DNA of 14,338 nucleotides from Bacteroidota bacterium. Its GTDB lineage: Bacteria; Bacteroidota; Bacteroidia; Flavobacteriales; Flavobacteriaceae. Position 1 is the first letter of the stretch; the number at the start of each line of letters is the position of its first letter. This document shows, one piece after another, positions 6,774-14,197 of the stretch. The DNA lies in the NCBI GenBank assembly GCA_024278565.1, contig JAJRSY010000247.1:1-14338 (forward strand). The letters are read 5' to 3'. A program made the translations under genes and the position numbers. The notes beneath the pieces are model-generated. The model saw nothing but the letters and a program-made list of their open reading frames with translations, was not told where the DNA came from and ran no database searches.

Positions 6774-7730
6774 TCAACTCGATCGATCAAAGTCCACTTT
6801 GGAATTTTGTTCTCTTTGTTGATAAAACAAACGCTGTTGCTGCCTTACCGTCATGGTACTGCCATCATGGCTCCAGCCCGGGGGGCCGAAGACATACATG
6901 AGCTTGTCTTTGATCTTGGGCGATTTCTTTAGGTCGTTCCAAATATCCTTGAACTCGTGGGTGAGAATGACCAGGGGGTTGTTTGAGTTGGGTGAATGGA
7001 TCACACCATATTCCACCTCTATCGAATCATCGAGTTCGATCCAGGTACCGAACAGTTTGTCAAAAATATTCAGAAATCCACCGTGGTTCTTATCCAAGTA
7101 TTCCACATTTTGGGCATGGTGCGCTTGGTGCATGGTGTGGGTATTGAACACCTTTTCAATAATACCCATTTTCGGAACGTAGACCGTATGCAACTGAAAC
7201 TGCCATAAGGCTTCAATACCCAAACAGACGACCACCATTTCCGGTGGAAAGCCTATAGCGACCATCCATACATAAAAAAAAGGTTTGTAAAGAATGGTAA
7301 ACCACCCATTTCTTATGGCGGTCCCCAAATTATAACTGTTTGAGGAATGGTGTACAATATGCGCCGCCCATAAAATACGCACTTCATGGTTGGCCCTATG
7401 AAACCAATAGTAAGTAAAATCATCGGCCAATTGGCAAAGTAGCCAAACGTACCAAGCATACCCAAACGATTCGTAACCCATTATGTTCATGCGGGCACCA
7501 TCGACCATCGGATTGAAAAGTTCATAGGCATAGTCAAAGAAAACAACCGCAAACACCACCTTGAACAAGGGACCGATAATGGCCGAACCAATACCCATTG
7601 CCCCACTGGCCATAAGGTCCTTCCAAACATAAAGACCTTCGTCGCCGTGCGTCTTACTATAGGTCAGTTCCAATAAAATAAACGCAATAAAGGCGGGTGC
7701 ACCGTATACTAGGGGGTTCGTAAAGTCCAT
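6774..7730 (-). CDS. Sterol desaturase / fatty acid hydroxylase family protein
   Basis: The 318-residue integral membrane protein has the histidine boxes of the fatty acid hydroxylase superfamily, which bind two irons and use O2 to hydroxylate or desaturate lipids. The boxes are HRANH at 111-115, HIVHH at 124-128 and HTMHQAHH at 198-205, with NHGGFLNIFDKLFGTW at 215-230, typical of bacterial 'sterol desaturase' proteins. Hydrophobic segments are at about 8-22, 40-68, 90-110 and 145-172. The substrate is unknown. Carotenoid, hopanoid, ether-lipid and ornithine-lipid hydroxylation are all known within the superfamily, and sterols are unlikely in a flavobacterium. It lies 57 bases after mscL on the same strand but has a near-consensus -7 element (TATCTTTA, minus strand, 7746-7753), so it may be transcribed independently. 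Confidence 0.9.
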   Translation of the reverse strand: MDFTNPLVYGAPAFIAFILLELTYSKTHGDEGLYVWKDLMASGAMGIGSAIIGPLFKVVFAVVFFDYAYELFNPMVDGARMNIMGYESFGYAWYVWLLCQLADDFTYYWFHRANHEVRILWAAHIVHHSSNSYNLGTAIRNGWFTILYKPFFYVWMVAIGFPPEMVVVCLGIEALWQFQLHTVYVPKMGIIEKVFNTHTMHQAHHAQNVEYLDKNHGGFLNIFDKLFGTWIELDDSIEVEYGVIHSPNSNNPLVILTHEFKDIWNDLKKSPKIKDKLMYVFGPPGWSHDGSTMTVRQQQRLFYQQREQNSKVDFDRSS

Positions 7731-7787
7731 TTAAAAAATTTGGTGTAAAGATACTTGATAATAATTCTTCATATTGAACCTATTTAT

Positions 7788-8219
7788 TTATTTTTTCAGC
7801 CCTTTTAGCAATTCGTTCTGTTCTTTCATCAGTTTTTCGAGACTTGCCAAAAGTTCAATATTCTTGGGTGTGGCCACTTCGGTATCTTCGGGGTTTTCTG
7901 CCTTGTCCCTAAAACGGTTTATGCCTTTGAGCACAATAAAAATAGTTAGGGCTATGATTCCAAAATCAACCAAAACCTCTATAAGCTCACCATATCCTAC
8001 GGCAACTTCCTCTAGACCTGTGGTCGCTTGGCGCAGAATGAATTTTTTATCGGACAGGTGCACCCCGTTGGTCAAAAGTGATAGTGGTGGCATTACCACT
8101 TTCTTTACCAACGTACTTACCACCGTATTGAAAGAGGCCCCTATGATGATACCGATGGCCATATCCATCATATTTCCCTTGATGGCAAAGTTCTTGAATT
8201 CTTGTATGAAATTTTTCAT
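7788..8219 (-). CDS. mscL: Large-conductance mechanosensitive channel MscL
   Basis: The 143-residue protein matches MscL in length and layout. An amphipathic N-terminal helix (FIQEFKNFAIKG) is followed by TM1 at about 17-43 with MDMAIGIIIGASF, the conserved MPP at 43-45, a periplasmic loop at 47-75, TM2 at about 76-102 ending in NRFR, and a C-terminal helix at 121-143 that forms the cytoplasmic bundle. The homopentamer opens under membrane tension and releases solutes on hypo-osmotic shock. It begins 6 nt after the parC stop, so its expression is probably coupled to the topoisomerase IV transcript unless a promoter lies inside parC. Confidence 0.96.
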   Translation of the reverse strand: MKNFIQEFKNFAIKGNMMDMAIGIIIGASFNTVVSTLVKKVVMPPLSLLTNGVHLSDKKFILRQATTGLEEVAVGYGELIEVLVDFGIIALTIFIVLKGINRFRDKAENPEDTEVATPKNIELLASLEKLMKEQNELLKGLKK

Positions 8220-8225
8220 CGCTTG

Positions 8226-10928
8226 CTAAAACAGGGTTGTTTGTCCTTCATCGTCAGTATCCGGTGCTTCTTTTGAACCTTTGGCATCAGTGGCCTGATC
8301 TTCTTCTTGTTGTCCTTCAGATGCACCTACGTTTTCCTCATCTACCACTTCAATTTCTTTGGCGTCTGTTGCTTGGGGCTCTTCATAGGGCAGCGGTTCC
8401 AATGCATTTATATTTTTAACCTTTTCAGATATCAGTTGATTGCCCAGGGCTTTGATGCCCTTTATGGCGATAAACTCTTCTAAATCAATACTTTTGTTCG
8501 GTTTTGGATCCTTGCCCCTTGGTTTCGGAAATTCAATCTCAATAACCGGTCGCCAGTCGGTGGAAACCAACTCTAAAAATGACTTTGGGTGCTCGGTGAT
8601 AAAGTGCTCTTCTTTATTTTCATGTTCGATCAAGAATCGTTTAACATAATATTTTTCTTTCTCCCCGTCAAAATAAATGGCCGATAGCGGTTTTTTCGGA
8701 TTCCATTTTTCCAACACGATCATATCATCACCGAATCGTGCGGTCATCGTTGGCAGCACTGTTTTGGCAATGCCTTTTTGGGTGATGATAAGCAGCATAT
8801 CGTCTCCCCTGAACTCCCCGAGCAACTCCCCTCTTCCATCTACATTTAAACGGCGTACGATATCATCGAACCAAATTTTTCTAGGTTTTAAGGTCGATAC
8901 CCCTTTTTCTTTGAGTTCAATACGTTTGACCGAATATTTGGTGACGATATTGCCCTTTGAGGCGCGCCCTTTGATCAGTACATCGGCAAAATCGATATCC
9001 CATTTCAGTTTTTTGATACTGCCCACTTGGCGCAATAGAACCGTAACCACTTCGGCCTCCCCATTGGGGTTTGCCGAAAAGTACATGACATCGGTGCCTG
9101 GCTTGCCAGATCCTAAGGGGTACAACCTATCCCTGGTCATACTGGTCACATTGAAACGTTTGATATAACCTGGACCACCTTTACCGTCTTTATATATCAT
9201 ATTGTAGGTGGTACGCTTGTCTTTTTTCTTGAACACGGCGACATGAATGATGTTCTTGCCCACAAATGTTTTTGAATCTACCTTGGTGACCATCATTTGT
9301 CCTTCTTTGGTAAAAACGATAATATCATCGATATCACTACAGTCGGTAATATATTCATCACGCCGCAACGAAGTGCCCACAAAGCCCTCTTCGCGGTTCA
9401 CATACAGTTTGGTATTGCGAATGACCACCTTTGTGGCCTCAATGTCATCAAAAATACGGATTTCTGATTTTCGCTCCCTGCCCTTACCGTAGGTGGTTTT
9501 CAAGCGTTTAAAGTAATCAATGGCAAATTCGATCAGATTGGCCAAATGGTGCTTTACTTCTGCTATTTTCTCTTCAAGATTATCGAGGTGCTGTTGCGCC
9601 TTGTCAATATCGAACTTAGAAATACGTTTGATGCGTATCTCGGTCAAACGTGTGATATCCTCTTCGGTCACTTTCCGTTTCAAATACTTGGTAAAAAGTT
9701 TTAAACCTTTATCGATGGCAGCGATAACCCCTTCCCAAGTTTCTTCTTCTTCAATATCACGATAGATGCGGTTTTCTATAAAAATACGTTCTAGGGATGC
9801 AAAATGCCATTGCTCCTGCAATTCGCTTAATTGAATTTCAAGTTCTTGCCGCAACAGATCCACAGTAGCATCGGTAGAGCGTTTGAGCATTTCAGTTACC
9901 CCAATAAAGAGCGGTTTGTTGTCTTCAATGATACAACCTAACGGCGATATCGAAGACTCACAGGCCGTAAAGGCATAGAGCGCATCAATGGTTTTATCTG
10001 GAGATATACCACTGGGCAGATGTATCAATATCTCAACATCGGCAGCGGTATTGTCCTCTATTTTTTTGATTTTTATCTTGCCTTTATCGTTTGCCTTTAG
10101 TATGGAATCTATTAAAGAGGAAGTATTGGTACCGTATGGTATTTCATTGATAATAAGTTTGTTTTTATCTGACTGGTGCATTTTGGCCCTTACCCTTATT
10201 TTACCACCTCGCAAACCGTCGTTGTAATTGCTCACATCAATAATCCCTGAGGTCGGAAAATCTGGAAAAATCTTAAAACGCTGTCCTTTTAAGTGTTTTA
10301 TCGAAGCATCGATAAGCTCAATAAAATTGTGCGGAAGCACTTTTGTTGAAAGCCCCACTGCAATACCCTCGGCCCCCTGCGCCAATAAAAGCGGGAACAT
10401 GACCGGTAGGTTTACCGGTTCTTTTTTTCGCCCATCATACGATTGCTGCCATTCGGTGATTTTGGGACTAAAGACTACATCAAGGGCGAATTTAGAAAGT
10501 CGTGCTTCGATATATCGAGATGCCGCTGCCCGATCGCCGGTCAAGATATTGCCCCAGTTTCCCTGGGTATCTATCAACAGGTCTTTCTGGCCCATCTGCA
10601 CCATGGCATCGGCAATACTGGCATCACCATGGGGGTGGTACTGCATGGTATGCCCAACGACGTTGGCTACTTTGTTGTAACGCCCGTCATCAAGCTCTTT
10701 CAGAGCGTGCATGATACGACGCTGTACAGGCTTGAACCCATCTTCAATGGCAGGTACGGCACGCTCTAAAATCACGTACGAGGCGTAATCCAGAAACCAA
10801 TCTTTGTACATGCCCGTTACCTTGGTAAGGGCATCTTGATCACCATCGTTGGCTTCTTCGCCCGCCTCTTCGGCAGGCAGGCCTGCCGATGTGTTCAGTG
10901 CTTCGTTTTCTTCTTCGTTTTCTTCCAT
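8226..10928 (-). CDS. parC: DNA topoisomerase IV subunit A
   Basis: This 900-residue type IIA topoisomerase breakage-reunion subunit carries the winged-helix region with FKPVQRRIMHAL at 65-76, HPHGDASIADAM at 98-109, and the catalytic tyrosine Y139 in AAASRYIEARL. The tower and coiled-coil domain spans roughly 340-490, followed by a degenerate C-terminal beta-pinwheel up to about 800. The GyrA box (QRRGGRG-like) is absent and the gene lies downstream of parE, so this is the topo IV rather than the gyrase subunit. It decatenates replicated chromosomes together with ParE. Unusual features are an acidic N-terminal extension of about 35 residues, interrupted by a palindrome-encoded segment, and an acidic low-complexity tail of about 60 residues with two QATDAK copies ending in GQTTLF. 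A 260-base gap with a foldback element separates it from parE. Confidence 0.95.
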   Translation of the reverse strand: MEENEEENEALNTSAGLPAEEAGEEANDGDQDALTKVTGMYKDWFLDYASYVILERAVPAIEDGFKPVQRRIMHALKELDDGRYNKVANVVGHTMQYHPHGDASIADAMVQMGQKDLLIDTQGNWGNILTGDRAAASRYIEARLSKFALDVVFSPKITEWQQSYDGRKKEPVNLPVMFPLLLAQGAEGIAVGLSTKVLPHNFIELIDASIKHLKGQRFKIFPDFPTSGIIDVSNYNDGLRGGKIRVRAKMHQSDKNKLIINEIPYGTNTSSLIDSILKANDKGKIKIKKIEDNTAADVEILIHLPSGISPDKTIDALYAFTACESSISPLGCIIEDNKPLFIGVTEMLKRSTDATVDLLRQELEIQLSELQEQWHFASLERIFIENRIYRDIEEEETWEGVIAAIDKGLKLFTKYLKRKVTEEDITRLTEIRIKRISKFDIDKAQQHLDNLEEKIAEVKHHLANLIEFAIDYFKRLKTTYGKGRERKSEIRIFDDIEATKVVIRNTKLYVNREEGFVGTSLRRDEYITDCSDIDDIIVFTKEGQMMVTKVDSKTFVGKNIIHVAVFKKKDKRTTYNMIYKDGKGGPGYIKRFNVTSMTRDRLYPLGSGKPGTDVMYFSANPNGEAEVVTVLLRQVGSIKKLKWDIDFADVLIKGRASKGNIVTKYSVKRIELKEKGVSTLKPRKIWFDDIVRRLNVDGRGELLGEFRGDDMLLIITQKGIAKTVLPTMTARFGDDMIVLEKWNPKKPLSAIYFDGEKEKYYVKRFLIEHENKEEHFITEHPKSFLELVSTDWRPVIEIEFPKPRGKDPKPNKSIDLEEFIAIKGIKALGNQLISEKVKNINALEPLPYEEPQATDAKEIEVVDEENVGASEGQQEEDQATDAKGSKEAPDTDDEGQTTLF
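10870..10889. repeat. GC-rich 20-bp palindrome inside parC
   Basis: TCGGCAGGC and GCCTGCCGA form a perfect 9-bp inverted repeat with a 2-base centre (AG on the + strand). It lies in the codons for residues 14-20 of ParC, encoding SAGLPAE between runs of acidic residues. It is much more GC-rich than its surroundings and keeps the frame. It could be a copy of a dispersed short palindrome or a chance result of GC-rich codons. Only one copy is in this window. Confidence 0.5.
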
Positions 10929-10954
10929 TTAAGGCAACTACCTTATTTATATTT

Positions 10955-11178
10955 AGGTTCTACCGCTATTTGTGGGGTAGATCATATTTTTAGTTTTGAA
11001 CATCTTAAAAAATAATGGGTGAATGATATCATGGGTGAATGCTTGAATTAATATAAATAAACAATAGACTGATATACAAGTAAATAAGACTATTTTATTC
11101 ACACATTAAAGCATTCATACATTCATCATACATTTTGAACTGATATAAATCTTCCATACAAATATAATAGTAGAACCT
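10955..11178. mobile_element. MITE-like foldback element between parE and parC
   Basis: The element begins AGGTTCTAC (10955-10963) and ends with its exact reverse complement GTAGAACCT (11170-11178). The same six bases, ATATTT, lie directly outside both ends (10949-10954 and 11179-11184), as a target-site duplication would. The two halves are imperfect inverted copies of each other. Shared blocks in order from the outside are AGGTTCTAC, TATTTGT, AGAT, ATAT, GAATG, TGAATGCTT (11036-11044, with AAGCATTCA at 11109-11117), AATAAA and ATAG-CT. There is no coding capacity. It may be a non-autonomous transposon relic or a large structured leader. A minus-strand -7-like TATATTTG lies within it at 11159-11166. 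It fills nearly all of the 260-base gap. Confidence 0.6.
11159..11166 (-). promoter_or_regulatory. Possible -7 element for parC inside the foldback
   Basis: The minus strand reads TATATTTG, fitting TAnnTTTG. Used as a promoter, it would make a leader of about 220 bases to the parC ATG that includes most of the foldback. No TTG is found at the -33 spacing, so this is weak. Confidence 0.25.
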
Positions 11179-11188
11179 ATATTTATTT

Positions 11189-13048
11189 CTAATTCGTGTC
11201 TTCCACCAAATCAATCTCAACCTTTAGGTTCTCTATGATAAATTTTTGACGTTCGGGTGTATTCTTGCCCATATAAAAACCGAGCAGTTCCTCTATCGAT
11301 ACCGCTTTGTCGAGCATGACCGGCTCCAACCGAATATCATCACCGATAAAATGCACAAACTCATCGGGCGATATTTCACCCAGGCCTTTAAAGCGGGTTA
11401 TCTCGGGTTTACCCGTTAGCTTATTGATCGCGTTCCTCCGTTCTTCATCGCTATAACAATATATGGTCTCTTTTTTGTTCCGTACACGAAACAGCGGGGT
11501 TTGTAAAATGTACAAATGATTTTCCTTGATCAGTTCAGGAAAAAACTGCAAAAAAAACGTGATCAGCAATAACCGTATGTGCATACCATCAACATCAGCA
11601 TCGGTGGCTATTACGATATTGTTGTAGCGCAGATCCTCCATCGATTCCTCAATGTTCAGGGCTGCTTGTAACAGATTGAACTCTTCGTTCTCATAGACGA
11701 TTTTTTTTGACATTCCGTACGAGTTCAAGGGCTTGCCCCTTAGACTGAAAACCGCCTGTGTATTTACGTCACGTGATTTGGTGATCGAGCCCGATGCGGA
11801 ATCACCCTCAGTAATAAATAGGGTGCTCTCTAGGCTACGGTCGTTCTTGGTATCGCCCAAATGAACCCGACAGTCACGTAATTTCTTGTTGTGCAGGTTA
11901 GATTTTTTCGCCCTGTCCTTCGCTAATTTACGAATGCCCGAAAGTTCTTTCCGCTCCCGTTCGGCCTGTAAAATCTTACGTTGCAGGGCTTCTGCTACCT
12001 CAGCGTTCTTATGAAGGTAATTATCAAGGTACTTGCCAACAAAGTCGTTGATGTAGGTGCGTACGGTAGGTAATTTTCCACCCATATCGGTAGAGCCGAG
12101 CTTGGTCTTGGTCTGACTTTCAAAAACAGGTTCCATTACCTTTATTGAAATGGCCGAAATAATCGACTTACGTATATCTGAAGCCTCATAGTTCTTTCCG
12201 TAATACTCACGTACGGTCTTTACCAGGGCCTCACGAAAGGCAGTCTGGTGCGTACCTCCTTGGGTGGTGTTCTGGCCATTGACGAAAGAGTGGTACTCTT
12301 CACTGTATTGGGTTTTGCTATGGGTAATGGCAACTTCAATATCTTCGCCCTTCAAATGAATTACGGGATACAGAAAATCATTTGCGTTATTGTTATCCTC
12401 TAGAAGGTCTTTCAGTCCGTTTTCTGAATGGAATTTCTCCCCATTAAAATCGATAGTGAGCCCCGGGTTGAGATAAACATAGTTCTTGAGCATACGCTCT
12501 ACATATTCGTTGCGGTACTTGTACTTTTTAAAAATGGCCTCATCGGGAATAAAACTGACCTTGGTGCCCTTTCGTTGTGTTGTTTCTGCAGGACCTTCTT
12601 CAGAAATCAGGTTTCCCTTGCTGAACTCGGCCACTTTCAGTTTGTTCTCACGGGAGGACTGCACCTCGAAAAAACTCGAAAGTGCATTCACCGCTTTTGT
12701 ACCCACTCCATTTAAACCCACAGATTTTTTAAAGGCACGTGAATCGTATTTTCCACCAGTATTCATTTTAGAGACCACATCGACCACTTTGCCCAAGGGT
12801 ATGCCCCGCCCAAAATCGCGTACTTTCACCAGTCCGTCTTTTATACGGATCTCAATGGTCTTACCGGCACCCATTACAAACTCATCGATACAGTTGTCAA
12901 TGGTTTCTTTTAATAGGATGTAAATACCGTCATCGGCGGAAGATCCGTCACCGAGCTTACCAATATACATGCCCGGCCGCATACGAATATGCTCTTTCCA
13001 GTCAAGCGATCGGATGTTGTCTTCGGTATATTGTGATTTTTCTGCCAT
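11189..13048 (-). CDS. parE: DNA topoisomerase IV subunit B
   Basis: Starting at the ATG at 13048 gives 619 residues beginning MAEKSQYTEDNIRSL, which matches the family N-terminus. The 22 extra residues possible from 13114 are hydrophobic and unlike it. The GHKL ATPase domain carries E48 and N52 in LKETIDNCIDEF, DFGRGIP from 78 and GLNGVGTKA from 111, then the transducer domain with the QTKTKLGS loop near 312-319. The TOPRIM domain has TEGDSASG (E414) and ATDADVDG (D483, D485, D487) for Mg2+. RFKGLGEISPDEF lies near the C-terminus. ParE hydrolyses ATP to drive strand passage by the ParC-ParE heterotetramer. It is followed by parC on the same strand after the foldback element. All catalytic residues are present. 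Confidence 0.95.
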   Translation of the reverse strand: MAEKSQYTEDNIRSLDWKEHIRMRPGMYIGKLGDGSSADDGIYILLKETIDNCIDEFVMGAGKTIEIRIKDGLVKVRDFGRGIPLGKVVDVVSKMNTGGKYDSRAFKKSVGLNGVGTKAVNALSSFFEVQSSRENKLKVAEFSKGNLISEEGPAETTQRKGTKVSFIPDEAIFKKYKYRNEYVERMLKNYVYLNPGLTIDFNGEKFHSENGLKDLLEDNNNANDFLYPVIHLKGEDIEVAITHSKTQYSEEYHSFVNGQNTTQGGTHQTAFREALVKTVREYYGKNYEASDIRKSIISAISIKVMEPVFESQTKTKLGSTDMGGKLPTVRTYINDFVGKYLDNYLHKNAEVAEALQRKILQAERERKELSGIRKLAKDRAKKSNLHNKKLRDCRVHLGDTKNDRSLESTLFITEGDSASGSITKSRDVNTQAVFSLRGKPLNSYGMSKKIVYENEEFNLLQAALNIEESMEDLRYNNIVIATDADVDGMHIRLLLITFFLQFFPELIKENHLYILQTPLFRVRNKKETIYCYSDEERRNAINKLTGKPEITRFKGLGEISPDEFVHFIGDDIRLEPVMLDKAVSIEELLGFYMGKNTPERQKFIIENLKVEIDLVEDTN

Positions 13049-13140
13049 GAACAGGGGTCTAACGATAGATGCGCTAAGATACCACGACTTACAAAAAAAT
13101 AAAACCCTTAGCAATTAAAGTAATTAACAATGAACGTTGA

Positions 13141-13167
13141 TAGCCCCCTAACCCCCAAAGGGGGATG
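13141..13167 (+). repeat. C-run/G-run repeat, copy 1
   Basis: TAGCCCCCTA, then ACCCCC, AAA and GGGGGATG. The inner CCCCC-AAA-GGGGG can form a 5-bp stem. The repeat sits between the parE start (13048) and the EamA stop (13184), 16 bases beyond that stop. It matches copy 2 at 14168-14196 in opposite orientation with two substitutions in the core. It could act as a 3' hairpin for the EamA transcript, though there is no T-run after it. Confidence 0.65.
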
Positions 13168-13183
13168 TTTGAAAAAATGTACG

Positions 13184-14077
13184 CTATTTTTTTCTTGTAA
13201 CCACAGAAACCCCTAAAATCACCACCAACATTCCGAATGTTTGAAGAATAGTTATGCGCTCATCTAAGAAGAAGTAGGCCAAGAGAATGGTTGAAATGGG
13301 CCCCAGACTTCCGAATATCGAAAAAGAGGATGCGCCCAACCGCTCAATTGCCGCCGATACTAAAAATGACGGAATCAAAGTGGAAAAAATCGCCATGGCC
13401 AATCCTAAATAATATACTTCTTTCGGATATGAAAATAGATCGAAACTGCCCTGAAAAGCATAATGCACCAATATGCAAAATGTGGAAACGATCATTGCAT
13501 ACGAAGTAAATCGAAGCACACCGAACTTTGGGATCAACCTACCGCTTCCCACTAGATAAGAGGCATAGGCAACCGCACTCAAGAATACCAAAAAGCCTCC
13601 CCAGAAAACCGTGCCGCCTTGAACACCGATTTCATCCCAGAAGGTCATCACCACTCCCAAATACGTTATCAAAATGGCAAAACCTTGTTTTTTGGAGAGT
13701 TTCTCCTTAAAAAGCAACCAAGAAATAAGCACTACGATTGTTGGGTAGATAAATAGGATTATGCGCTCCAATCCCGCTTTGATATGTGATAGGCCCATAA
13801 AATCAAAGAGGCTCGCAAGGTAATAGCCTACAAAACCCAGCAAAAACAACCATAGATAGTCCTTTTTCTTTATTTCGGAAAGATGTAAGGGTTTTTTCCA
13901 AGAAGCAATGGCGACATAAAAGGGAAGGGCAAAAACCATACGAAACAAAAGCAGGCTAAGATAATCGACACCGTACCTATATGCCATTTTCACCATAACC
14001 GCCTTGGCGGAAAATAGGATTACGCCCGAGATTGCAAAGAGGATCCCAATACTTGTTGCCGATGTTTTCTTGAGCAT
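13184..14077 (-). CDS. EamA/DMT superfamily transporter
   Basis: The 297-residue protein has ten hydrophobic segments arranged as two EamA repeats (about 8-150 and 158-295), the standard form of drug/metabolite transporters. Typical features are the start of the first repeat with KAVMVKMA and LLLFRMVFALPFY, ERIILFIYPTIVVLISWLLFKEKLS at 104-128 closing the first repeat, and the equivalent LGPISTILLAYFFLDERIT at 258-276 in the second. Members export or import amino acids, nucleotides, sugars or unknown metabolites, and the substrate cannot be read from the sequence. Both ends of the gene are bordered by copies of the C-run/G-run repeat, in opposite orientation. The ATG at 14077 gives the usual N-terminus of two lysines before the first membrane segment. 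Confidence 0.92.
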   Translation of the reverse strand: MLKKTSATSIGILFAISGVILFSAKAVMVKMAYRYGVDYLSLLLFRMVFALPFYVAIASWKKPLHLSEIKKKDYLWLFLLGFVGYYLASLFDFMGLSHIKAGLERIILFIYPTIVVLISWLLFKEKLSKKQGFAILITYLGVVMTFWDEIGVQGGTVFWGGFLVFLSAVAYASYLVGSGRLIPKFGVLRFTSYAMIVSTFCILVHYAFQGSFDLFSYPKEVYYLGLAMAIFSTLIPSFLVSAAIERLGASSFSIFGSLGPISTILLAYFFLDERITILQTFGMLVVILGVSVVTRKK

Positions 14078-14167
14078 AGGGCGAAGTTAATGGTAGGCAC
14101 AAAAAAAATCATAGATCGGGCAGCAAAGAATACGATGCCCAAAATAAAGACAGGCAAGAGTGAAGAA

Positions 14168-14196
14168 TCCCCCCCCCCTTCGGGGGCTAGGGGGCT
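14168..14196 (-). repeat. C-run/G-run repeat, copy 2 (inverted relative to copy 1)
   Basis: Read on the minus strand this is AGCCCCCTA, then GCCCCC, GAA and a run of ten G, then A. The corresponding run of ten C on the + strand is at 14169-14178. It begins one base after the ychF stop codon and could form the 3' hairpin of that transcript (CCCCC-GAA-GGGGG). The long homopolymer suggests slippage or a sequencing/assembly uncertainty. Confidence 0.65.
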
Positions 14197-14197
14197 T

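Noticed and set aside
7774..8229. 151-codon open frame on the + strand opposite mscL
   Set aside because: It covers the complement of a clear MscL protein. Its Ser/Phe-rich product is typical of antisense reading.
8226..10928. Assignment of the type IIA A subunit as gyrase GyrA
   Set aside because: No GyrA box (QRRGGRG-like) is found in the C-terminal domain, and the gene follows a ParE-type B subunit on the same strand.
13049..13114. N-terminal extension of ParE by 22 residues
   Set aside because: The added residues are hydrophobic/cysteine-containing and unlike the family. MAEKSQYTEDNIRSL is the expected N-terminus.
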